Assembly: GCA_023395675.1 (NCBI GenBank)
Contig: JAEWYL010000231.1
Location: 1 to 11,974 of the forward strand
Source: Chloroflexota bacterium
GTDB taxonomy: Bacteria > Chloroflexota > Anaerolineae > Anaerolineales > UBA4823
Direction: 5' to 3'
DNA: 11,974 bases
Shown: piece after piece, positions 6,565-11,974 of the stretch
How positions within the stretch are numbered: position 1 is the stretch's first letter
Layout: each line of letters begins with the position of its first letter
The notes under the pieces: generated by a model
Databases searched by the model: none
Told to the model about the DNA's origin: nothing
What the model saw: only the letters and a program-made list of their open reading frames with translations
Position numbers and translations under genes: made by a program

Positions 6565-8379
6565 CTAAGCCCCCTGGGGCTCGGCCTGCGGGGTGTGGAA
6601 CTGGCGCCGGTAAAGCTCTGCGTACAGGCCCCCCTGCTCCAGCAGCCCGGCGTGCGTGCCCCGCTCGACGATGCGCCCGCCGTCCAGCACCAGCACCTGC
6701 CCGGCGCTGCGGATGGTGGACAGGCGGTGGGCGATCACGAAAGAGGTGCGGCCCTGCAGCAGGCGGCCGAGGGCGCGCTGGATGAGGGCCTCGGTGCGGG
6801 TGTCCACGCTGGCGGTGGCCTCGTCCAGGATCAGCACCTGCGGGTCCGCCAGCAGGGCGCGGGCGATGGAGATGAGCTGCCGCTGCCCCTGGCTCAGCAT
6901 CCCACCCCGCTCGCCCACCGGGGTATGGTAGCCGGAGGGCAGGCGCAGGATGAAATCGTGCGCCTGGGCGGCGCGCGCCGCCTCCATCACTTCCTCGTCG
7001 CTCGCCTCCAGGCGGCCGTAGCGGATATTCTCCAGGATGGTGCCGCCGAACAGGAAGGGCTCCTGGGTGACGATGCCCAGGCCGGCGCGCAGGCTGCGCT
7101 GGGTGACCCGGCGCACGTCCATGCCGTTCACCAGCACGCGCCCGGTGGTTGCATCGTAAAAGCGGGCGATCAGGCTGGCGAGGGTGGTCTTCCCGGCCCC
7201 GGTCGGCCCCACGACGGCGACCATCTCGCCCGGTTCGGCGCGCAGGTTGATCTCCTGCAGCACCAGCCGCCCCGGGTCGTAGCCGAAGCTGACCGCCTCG
7301 AACTCCACCCGGCCCGCGCCTTCCGAGCGGGGCAGCTCCACGGCGCCGGGGGCGTCCTTCACCTCGGGGGCGGTGTCGAGCAGTTCGAAGACGCGCTCGG
7401 CCGCGGCGAAGGCGGACTGCGCCGCGGTCCAGATCTGCGAGACGGTCTGGATGGGGCGGAAAAAGTTCTGCACGTACTGCAGGAAGGAGACCACCACCCC
7501 CACGCTGACCGCCCCCTGGATGGCCAGGTAGCCGCCGAAACCGGCCACGATCGCCGTATCCAGGGTGCTGAGCAGGTCCATGGCGGGGGCGAAGGCGGAG
7601 GTGACCGCGTTGGCGCTGACGTTGGCGTCACGGTTGGCGGCGTTGCGCTCGGCAAAACGGCGCAGGTTCAGGTCGCCCCGGTTGAAGGCCTGGGCCACCC
7701 GCACCCCGCTCAGTTCCTCCTGCAGCCCGGCTGAAACGTCGCCGATGGTGGAGCGCGTGCGGCGGTAGGCGCGGCGGGCGAGGGCCGCAAAGCGCCCGGT
7801 GGCGAAGAGCATCAGGGGGACGACCAGCAGCGCGGCCAGGGCCAGGGGCAGGTTCAGGAGCAGCATGGCGGCGATAATCCCCAGCAGGGCGAAAAGGGCG
7901 CCCACCACCTGGGCCAGCGACTGGCTCAGGAAGCTGTTGAGGGCGTCAATATCGTTCACCAGGCGGCTCATCAGGTCGCCGGCCTCTTTGCGCTCCAGGT
8001 AGCCGAGCGAGAGGCTCTGGATGCGCTCGAAGACCTCCCGGCGCAGGTCCGCCAGGACGCGCTGCCCGACCCAGCTCATCAGGTAGACCTGGTAGCGCAT
8101 GGTGAGCATCTGCACCAGGTAAACGCCTGCCAGCAGCAGCATCACACTCAGCAGCCCCTGGCGCGCCCCCGGGCCCCCGGCGGCGATGAAGCGGTCAATC
8201 GCCAGGCCGACCAGGAAAGGCCCGCTGCCCTGGGTGGCGGCGTTCAGCAGGGTCAGAGACAGCGCGCCGGCGGCGGCGAGGCGGTAGGGCTTGATGAGCC
8301 GCAGCAAGCGCAGCAGCACCCCGGCGCGGTCCCGGGCGCGCTCGTCCGTTCCGGCAGAATGCGGGTGATGATGCATCAT
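6565..8379 (-). CDS. ABC exporter half-transporter, subunit with canonical ATPase residues
   Basis: Encodes 604 residues. The transmembrane domain (~30-320) contains six predicted helices and is followed by the nucleotide-binding domain (~355-595). Visible motifs are Walker A GPTGAGKT (391-398), Q-loop Q439, signature LSQGQ (495-499), Walker B VLILDE (515-520) with catalytic E520, D-loop SVD (524-526) and switch H551. The signature deviates from LSGGQ, while Walker B and switch are canonical. This is the complement of its partner, as in heterodimeric exporters such as TM287/288, BmrCD and LmrCD. The N-terminus is histidine-rich (MMHHHPHSAG). Its ATG overlaps the stop of the upstream gene (ATGA, 8376-8379), so synthesis is coupled. 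Substrate is unknown; drugs, lipids or peptides are all known for the family. Confidence 0.93.
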   Translation of the reverse strand: MMHHHPHSAGTDERARDRAGVLLRLLRLIKPYRLAAAGALSLTLLNAATQGSGPFLVGLAIDRFIAAGGPGARQGLLSVMLLLAGVYLVQMLTMRYQVYLMSWVGQRVLADLRREVFERIQSLSLGYLERKEAGDLMSRLVNDIDALNSFLSQSLAQVVGALFALLGIIAAMLLLNLPLALAALLVVPLMLFATGRFAALARRAYRRTRSTIGDVSAGLQEELSGVRVAQAFNRGDLNLRRFAERNAANRDANVSANAVTSAFAPAMDLLSTLDTAIVAGFGGYLAIQGAVSVGVVVSFLQYVQNFFRPIQTVSQIWTAAQSAFAAAERVFELLDTAPEVKDAPGAVELPRSEGAGRVEFEAVSFGYDPGRLVLQEINLRAEPGEMVAVVGPTGAGKTTLASLIARFYDATTGRVLVNGMDVRRVTQRSLRAGLGIVTQEPFLFGGTILENIRYGRLEASDEEVMEAARAAQAHDFILRLPSGYHTPVGERGGMLSQGQRQLISIARALLADPQVLILDEATASVDTRTEALIQRALGRLLQGRTSFVIAHRLSTIRSAGQVLVLDGGRIVERGTHAGLLEQGGLYAELYRRQFHTPQAEPQGA

Positions 8380-10151
8380 GGCGCAGCCTCCAGGGCGGCC
8401 CCGGCCTGCGGGCTGGAGAGCGGCTCCCGCTCGCCGAACTGGGTATCCAGGATCTGGTTGTAGAGGTCGCTACGCTCCAGCAGCTCGCGATGGGTACCCT
8501 GGTCCACCAGCCGGCCCCCTTCCAGCAGCAGGATCAGGTCGGCATCCCGCACCGTGCTCAGGCGCTGGGCGATGACGAAGCTCGTGCGGCCCTGCATCAG
8601 GCGGTCCAGGGCCTGCCGGATCTTGTATTCCGTCTCCGCGTCCACCGCCGAGGTGCTGTCGTCCAGGATCAGGATGCGCGGGTCCACCAGCAGGGCGCGG
8701 GCGATGGCGATGCGCTGCTTCTGCCCGCCCGACAGGCCCACGCCGCTCTCTCCCACCACGGTCGCGTAGCCCGCCTCCAACTGCTCGATGAACTCGTGCG
8801 CCTGGGCGGAGCGCGCCGCCGCCTGCACCTCTTCCAGCGCGGCCTCCGGCTTCCCGTAGGCGATGTTGTCCCGGATGGTGCCGGAGAACAGCTTCGTCTC
8901 CTGCAGCACGATACCGATCTGGGCCCGCAGGCCCTCCAGGCGCACGGCGCGCACGTCGTGCCCGTCCACACTCACCCGGCCCGCGGTGGCCTCGTAGAAG
9001 CGCGGGATCAGGTTGATGATGGTGGACTTCCCGGAGCCCGTCTCCCCCAGGATGGCCACGCGCTGGCCCGCCGCGGCGGTGAAGGAGACCCCGCTGAGCA
9101 CGTTGCTCTCGCCGCCCATGTAGCGGAAATCCACATTCTCGAAGGCCACCTCCCCGGCCAGCGGGGGCAGGTCGTAGGCGCCCGGCAGGTCCTGGACCTC
9201 GGAGGCGGCGTCAATCACCTCGAAGATGCGCCCGGCGGAGACCTCGGCGCGGGAGAACATGGCGCCCACCATGCCGAGCATGAACAGCGGGGTGAGCAGG
9301 TAGCCCAGGTACCCGGTGAAGGCCACCAGCTCGCCCAGGGTGAGAGCCTGGTCCAGCACCTGCAGGCCCCCGGCCCACACCACCGCCACCGTCCCCAGGT
9401 TGGCGAAGAAGAAGATCAGGGGGAAAGAGCCGGAGAAGATGCGCATCAGGCCCATGTTCTCCTCCAGCAGCTCCTGGTTGGCATTCAGGAAGCGCGCCTG
9501 CTCGAAATCCTCGCGCGTAAAAGCTTTGACCACTCGCATGCCCGCCAGGTTTTCCTGCAGGATGCTGTTCAGCGCGCCCAGCTTCTGCTGCACCCGCTTC
9601 GAGACCGGCATGACGCGCGTCACAAAGCGCAGCAGGACCACCAGGATGAAAGGCACAATCCCCAGGGTGATCAGGGCCAGGGCGGCGTTCATGCGGAACA
9701 GGATGACCAGCGTGCCGGTGAGCAGGGTGAGGGCGGCCAGCACCTGCAGCAGCCCCATACCGGCGAACTGGCGCACCAGCTCGACGTCGGAGGTGACGCG
9801 GGTCATCAGCTTGCCGGTCTGGGCCCGGTCGTGGTAGGAAAAGCTCAAGCCCTGGAGCTTGCCGAAGATGGCATTGCGCAGGTCGTATGCCACCCCCTGC
9901 GAGGCCACCTCAGACCAGTAGCCCTGCAGGAAGTTGAACAGCCCGCGCCCGAGCGCCAGGGCCACCAGCAGGCCCGCAGCCTGCAGCGCCCGCGCCAGGT
10001 TGAGCGCCCCGATGCCCTCGTCAATCAGCAGCCGCAGGAGCTGCGGGGCCAGCAGGTTGGCGGCGTTGACCAGCAGCAGGCTGGCGAACATGCCGCCCGC
10101 GGGCAGGCGGTACCGCCCGAGAAAAGCCAGTGCGCGCAGAAGGTTCTTCAT
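8376..10151 (-). CDS. ABC exporter half-transporter, subunit with degenerate ATPase residues
   Basis: Encodes 591 residues: a six-helix membrane domain (~10-300) and a nucleotide-binding domain (~333-570). Walker A is GETGSGKST (369-377), the Q-loop glutamine Q417 and the signature LSGGQ (473-477) are normal. Walker B reads ILILDD, with D498 in place of the catalytic glutamate, and the switch position reads VIAQRLST, with Q529 in place of histidine. This Asp/Gln pair marks the degenerate subunit of heterodimeric exporters such as TM287. Together with its partner it should form one hydrolytic site (partner Walker A/B and H551 with this LSGGQ) and one non-hydrolysing site (this Walker A/B with the partner's LSQGQ). 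It is first in the operon, with a strong promoter just upstream, and overlaps the next gene by 4 bp. Confidence 0.93.
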   Translation of the reverse strand: MKNLLRALAFLGRYRLPAGGMFASLLLVNAANLLAPQLLRLLIDEGIGALNLARALQAAGLLVALALGRGLFNFLQGYWSEVASQGVAYDLRNAIFGKLQGLSFSYHDRAQTGKLMTRVTSDVELVRQFAGMGLLQVLAALTLLTGTLVILFRMNAALALITLGIVPFILVVLLRFVTRVMPVSKRVQQKLGALNSILQENLAGMRVVKAFTREDFEQARFLNANQELLEENMGLMRIFSGSFPLIFFFANLGTVAVVWAGGLQVLDQALTLGELVAFTGYLGYLLTPLFMLGMVGAMFSRAEVSAGRIFEVIDAASEVQDLPGAYDLPPLAGEVAFENVDFRYMGGESNVLSGVSFTAAAGQRVAILGETGSGKSTIINLIPRFYEATAGRVSVDGHDVRAVRLEGLRAQIGIVLQETKLFSGTIRDNIAYGKPEAALEEVQAAARSAQAHEFIEQLEAGYATVVGESGVGLSGGQKQRIAIARALLVDPRILILDDSTSAVDAETEYKIRQALDRLMQGRTSFVIAQRLSTVRDADLILLLEGGRLVDQGTHRELLERSDLYNQILDTQFGEREPLSSPQAGAALEAAP

Positions 10152-10159
10152 CGAGGCTC

Positions 10160-10188
10160 ATTGTAACCCTGTGAAAATGGCGCGTCAA
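10160..10188 (-). promoter_or_regulatory. Sigma70-type promoter of the ABC exporter operon, nearly leaderless
   Basis: On the minus strand TTGACG (complement of 10183-10188; 5 of 6) is followed by a 17-bp spacer and TACAAT (complement of 10160-10165; 5 of 6). Only 8 nt separate the -10 element from the ATG at 10151, so transcription should start at or within 1-2 nt of the start codon. The 8 nt (GAGCCTCG) contain no good Shine-Dalgarno sequence, which fits leaderless translation. Confidence 0.7.
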
Positions 10189-10226
10189 TAATTTCACCCC
10201 TCCCCCGGCCCCTCTGCGCGATGCAT

Positions 10227-10232
10227 TATAAT
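10227..10232 (+). promoter_or_regulatory. TATAAT -10 box within a 10-bp palindrome, candidate promoter of the 10323-11389 operon
   Basis: A perfect TATAAT lies inside the palindrome CATTATAATG (10224-10233), about 90 bp before the first gene. Seventeen bp upstream is GC-rich sequence with no -35 match, so if it is a promoter it may need an activator. Because of the palindrome the same box also reads TATAAT on the minus strand. Confidence 0.4.
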
Positions 10233-10305
10233 GATAGCGGTGCGGGCGCCGGGGAGTGTCCTGTAACCGCCCGTCCCTTCCAGGTAGACGAGAGAAAACC
10301 CAGCA

Positions 10306-10326
10306 ATGATGATGGTTGACCTATGA
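10306..10326 (+). CDS. Possible leader peptide MMMVDL overlapping the next start codon
   Basis: Three consecutive ATG codons start a six-codon frame whose TGA (10324-10326) overlaps the ATG of the next gene (10323-10325) in the sequence ATGA. The following gene itself lacks an evident ribosome-binding site, so coupling through this mini-cistron is conceivable. GAGAG at 10290-10294 is the only purine-rich candidate site. It may be chance. Confidence 0.22.
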   Translation: MMMVDL

Positions 10327-10667
10327 ATCAAGCACAAAACTGGCGCGAACGAGTGGAGGCCGAGCTCATCCAGGCCGAGAAGGCCCGCAGGGAGGGGAAT
10401 GAGGGCATGGCGAGAGTGTGCGCCCGGCGCGCGGCGGGGGCGATCATCGGCGAATACCTGCAGCGCATCGGCAGGCCGCAGTCCGGGCCCTCGGCTTACG
10501 ACCGCCTGCGCTTCTTCTACGCCCAGGAGGACCTGCCGGCCGAGGCGCGCGCGGTGGCCGCGCATTTTATCGAGCGCATCACCCCGGAGCACGAACTCCC
10601 GGTCGAGGCCGACCTGCTGGCCGAGGCGCGCTGGCTGGCGGACGCGCTGCTGCCGGAGCGGGGGTGA
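10323..10667 (+). CDS. Small alpha-helical protein of unknown function, coupled to a Crp/Fnr regulator
   Basis: Encodes 114 residues, soluble and strongly helical. A charged N-terminal helix (NWRERVEAELIQAEKARREG, 6-25) is followed by an arginine/alanine helix (MARVCARRAAGAIIGEYL, 29-46), a linker, SAYDRLRFFY (57-66) and an acidic C-terminal half (TPEHELPVEADLLAEARWL, 87-105). The order of helices recalls HEPN-like domains, but the RxxxxH motif of the ribonuclease members is not seen and I cannot assign a family. An in-frame TGA at 10317 fixes the start at 10323 or later. The stop codon overlaps the GTG start of the regulator gene (GTGA), so the two are probably made in fixed proportion. A role as partner or modulator of the regulator is inferred from this only. 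Confidence 0.8.
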   Translation: MNQAQNWRERVEAELIQAEKARREGNEGMARVCARRAAGAIIGEYLQRIGRPQSGPSAYDRLRFFYAQEDLPAEARAVAAHFIERITPEHELPVEADLLAEARWLADALLPERG

Positions 10668-11389
10668 GCGTGGTGATCAAGGGCCCGGCAGAGGGCGATC
10701 TCCTCAAGACCATCCGCCTGTTCCGCGATCTGCAGCCGCAGGACCTGGAGCGCGTGCGCGAGGCCGCCCGCCGCAAGGTCGTGGAGGCGGACGAGTTCCT
10801 CTTTTTCCAGGAAGACCCGGCGGAGAAAATCTACGTCCTGCTCGAAGGGCGCATTAAGCTCGCCCAGGTCACCCCCGAAGGGCAGCAGGTCATCCTGCGC
10901 TACATCACCGCCGGGGAGGCCTTCGCCGTGGTGGCGGTGCTGAGCGGGATGAAATACCCCGTCACGGCTCAGTCCACCGGCCCCGCGAAGCTGCTCTACT
11001 GGGAGCGGTCGCGCATGCACGAGCTGATGGCCTCCTGCCCCGGCCTGGCGCTGAACGCCCTCAGCATCATGGGCAGCCGGGTGAAAGAGTTCCAGGACCG
11101 CATCCGCGAGCTCTCTACCGAACGCGTGGAGCGGCGCATCGCCCGCACGCTGCTGCGGCTGGCGCGCCAGGCAGGAGAGAAGACGCCCGAAGGGGTGCTC
11201 ATCAAGCTCTCTCTCACCCGCCAGGACCTGGCAGAGCTCTCCGGCACCACCCTGTTCACCGTCTCCCGCACCCTCAGCCAGTGGGAGGGGAAGGGCATCA
11301 TCGAGACCGGCCGGGAGCGCGTGCTCATCCGCTTTCCGCACGGGCTGGTCAGCATCGCCGAAGACCTGCCCCCGCGCGAGAATGCGTAG
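10664..11389 (+). CDS. Crp/Fnr family transcriptional regulator
   Basis: Encodes 241 residues from GTG 10664, chosen because it gives a 4-bp GTGA overlap with the preceding gene and has GGAG 5 nt upstream (10655-10658); GTGs at 10670 and 10673 are alternatives. Residues ~15-130 form a cyclic-nucleotide-type effector domain (FQEDPAEKIYVLLEGRIKL, then ITAGEAFAVVAVLSG). Residues ~131-155 form the dimer helix, and ~156-225 a winged helix with recognition helix TLFTVSRTLSQWEGKG (196-211). There is no N-terminal cysteine cluster (only C125), so it is not an Fe-S FNR; heme, NO, cAMP or other effectors remain possible. Compared with FNR (VETISR) the base-contacting glutamate is replaced by F198, while S201 and R202 are kept. 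A downstream Fnr-like dyad may be its target. Confidence 0.93.
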   Translation: MSVVIKGPAEGDLLKTIRLFRDLQPQDLERVREAARRKVVEADEFLFFQEDPAEKIYVLLEGRIKLAQVTPEGQQVILRYITAGEAFAVVAVLSGMKYPVTAQSTGPAKLLYWERSRMHELMASCPGLALNALSIMGSRVKEFQDRIRELSTERVERRIARTLLRLARQAGEKTPEGVLIKLSLTRQDLAELSGTTLFTVSRTLSQWEGKGIIETGRERVLIRFPHGLVSIAEDLPPRENA

Positions 11390-11394
11390 CTATT

Positions 11395-11424
11395 CCCTTT
11401 ATCATCTATCCCTTTATCGTTATC
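11395..11424 (+). repeat. Two tandem 15-bp A/T-rich direct repeats after the regulator gene
   Basis: CCCTTTATC occurs at 11395-11403 and again at 11410-11418, each followed by a short A/T-rich tail (ATCTAT and GTTATC), giving a 15-bp period. It is the most A/T-rich patch near the regulator stop codon. It could be part of the regulatory region or only low-complexity sequence. Confidence 0.4.
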
Positions 11425-11425
11425 A

Positions 11426-11453
11426 GGCGCGAAAGCCCCTGCGGCGCCCTTTT
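11426..11453 (+). terminator. Weak terminator candidate after the Crp/Fnr gene
   Basis: GGCGC (11426-11430) can pair with GCGCC (11444-11448) around a 13-nt loop, followed by CTTTT. The stem is only 5 bp, so read-through into the next gene is likely. Confidence 0.3.
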
Positions 11454-11465
11454 GCGTTAGCGCAA
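11452..11465. promoter_or_regulatory. Fnr/Crp-type dyad TTGCG-N4-CGCAA, candidate operator
   Basis: TTGCGTTAGCGCAA is a 14-bp dyad with the TTG-N8-CAA geometry of Fnr, Dnr and Crp sites (extended on both sides by T and A). It lies 62 bp after the stop codon of the Crp/Fnr-type regulator gene. Its centre (11458.5) is about 41.5 bp before the start predicted from the -10 box at 11488, the usual class II activator position. The geometry is seen; binding is inference. Confidence 0.5.
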
Positions 11466-11493
11466 AGACAGCGGTGAGAGAACACGGTATCCT
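11465..11493 (+). promoter_or_regulatory. Candidate promoter of the DUF1858-type gene
   Basis: AAGACA (11465-11470; 4 of 6 to TTGACA), a 17-bp spacer and TATCCT (11488-11493; 4 of 6 to TATAAT). Both boxes are imperfect, as expected of an activator-dependent promoter, and the -35 box touches the dyad at 11452-11465. Start near 11500 would give a leader of about 159 nt. Confidence 0.42.
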
Positions 11494-11504
11494 GAGAGCG
11501 AAAT

Positions 11505-11539
11505 GACCGCCCGGGGCGCAGGAGCCCTGCGGGCCGGTC
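11505..11539 (+). other. GC-rich hairpin in the predicted 5' leader
   Basis: GACCG (11505-11509) pairs with CGGTC (11535-11539), CC with GG, and CGCAGG (11517-11522) with CCTGCG (11526-11531) around a 3-nt loop, with a four-G bulge. A second dyad, GCGGGCC (11591-11597) with GGCCCGC (11613-11619), lies nearer the start codon. No known riboswitch class is recognised. Confidence 0.45.
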
Positions 11540-11658
11540 CTTACAGGTGAACCGGAATTTTACGGCTGTCTGCGGCGCCCACGCGCGGCTGCGGGCCGGT
11601 GCGGCCGGGTGCGGCCCGCGCCCCCGCAGAGACGGCCGGACAGGAAAGCGAAAACAAG

Positions 11659-11889
11659 ATGGCAGATCGCGAAACTCTATCCGAATTAATGGTCGCGGAG
11701 GTCCTGGAGCGCTGGCCCCAGTCCATCCCGGTCTTTCTCAAGCACCGCATGTCCTGCGTGGGCTGCCTGATGGCGCCGTTCGAGTCGCTGTCGGACGCCG
11801 CCCGCATCTACCGCATCCCGTTCGAGCCCTTCCTGGACGAGCTGCATCTCGCCATCCGGGGCCAGAACGGCGGGAACGGGGGCGCCTGA
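11659..11889 (+). CDS. DUF1858-type redox-disulfide protein (hybrid-cluster-protein-associated domain)
   Basis: Encodes 76 residues from ATG 11659, preceded by AGGAAAG (11642-11648). An upstream in-frame start at 11599 would add a low-complexity leader that the family lacks, so I rejected it. Residues 8-65 match the small domain found alone or fused next to hybrid cluster proteins and other redox enzymes: VAEVLERWPQSIPVFLKH, then MSCVGC with C33 and C36, then ESLSDAARIYRIP. The CVGC pair is expected to form a redox-active disulfide. No hybrid cluster protein gene is visible in this window. The tail is glycine-rich (RGQNGGNGGA). Position after a Crp/Fnr gene and an Fnr-like dyad suggests redox- or nitrosative-stress control, which is inference. 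Confidence 0.88.
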   Translation: MADRETLSELMVAEVLERWPQSIPVFLKHRMSCVGCLMAPFESLSDAARIYRIPFEPFLDELHLAIRGQNGGNGGA

Positions 11890-11923
11890 GCGCGCAGCCG
11901 GAGCGGCTCAGGTTTGGTTAATG

Positions 11924-11971
11924 AAAACCGGCCGGGAGGCGTGTTAACCCGCCCCGCCGGGGGTTTTTTTT
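11924..11971 (+). terminator. Intrinsic terminator after the DUF1858-type gene
   Basis: CCGGC (11928-11932) pairs with GCCGG, and GG-A-GGCG with CGCC-CC around the loop TGTTAACC, leaving two small bulges. GGG and eight T (11964-11971) follow. It lies about 35 bp past the stop codon; a smaller AGCCG-GAG-CGGCT hairpin sits between (11896-11908). Confidence 0.7.
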
Positions 11972-11974
11972 AAG

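Noticed and set aside
8490..10166. 558-codon + frame opposite the upstream ABC subunit
   Set aside because: Antisense shadow rich in H, Q, G and A; the minus-strand gene has all ABC motifs.
10316..10331. TTGAC...ATCAA near the start of the 114-residue gene as an Fnr site
   Set aside because: The half-sites are separated by 6 rather than 4 nt (TTG-N10-CAA) and overlap the start codon; not a standard Crp/Fnr geometry.
11505..11658. Known riboswitch in the leader
   Set aside because: Strong GC dyads only; no conserved core motif of a riboswitch class could be recognised.
11547..11921. 124-codon + frame starting GTG at 11547
   Set aside because: Arginine/glycine-rich shadow of the DUF1858-type gene in another frame, covering its leader and the downstream spacer.

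Overview
The window looks like chromosomal DNA of a GC-rich bacterium, most plausibly a member of the Chloroflexota (Anaerolineae-like). This rests on the gene content: an ADP-forming acyl-CoA synthetase fused to a GNAT domain, a heterodimeric ABC exporter, a Crp/Fnr regulator with a 'TVSRTLSxWE' recognition helix, and a small redox-disulfide (DUF1858-type) protein. The taxonomic call is inference from family resemblance. I see no phage, insertion-sequence, plasmid, CRISPR, tRNA or rRNA signatures.

Layout. 57-1493 (+): a glycine-rich multi-pass membrane protein with an internal duplication, directly abutting a membrane-anchored M48 metallopeptidase. 1494-2122: a 629-bp convergent intergenic region filled with hairpin repeats. 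It holds a tandem array of 64-65 bp units, each with a terminator-like hairpin and a T-run, plus a duplicated ~138-bp module. 2123-4873 (-): a 916-residue acyl-CoA synthetase (NDP-forming type) fused to a GNAT acetyltransferase. 5164-6292 (-): a patatin-like phospholipase overlapped by a gene for a 76-residue two-helix membrane protein. 6565-10151 (-): two ABC exporter half-transporter genes overlapping by 4 bp, with complementary degenerate and canonical ATP sites. They have a good sigma70-type promoter so close to the start codon that the transcript should be nearly leaderless. 10323-11389 (+): a 114-residue protein of unknown function, translationally coupled (GTGA) to a Crp/Fnr-type regulator. 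11390-11971 (+): a regulatory region with an Fnr-like dyad, a candidate promoter, a structured 5' leader, the DUF1858-type CxxC protein and a terminator.

How the genes may work together. The right-hand block (unknown protein, Crp/Fnr regulator, DUF1858-type protein) looks like a small redox- or nitrosative-stress-related regulatory module. The regulator could control the CxxC gene through the dyad, centred near -41.5 of a predicted start site; this is inference. The left-hand and middle genes are membrane quality control, acyl-CoA metabolism, lipid hydrolysis and export, and show no obvious common pathway. The features least explained by known families are the terminator-derived tandem array between the two convergent genes and the unknown gene coupled to the regulator.
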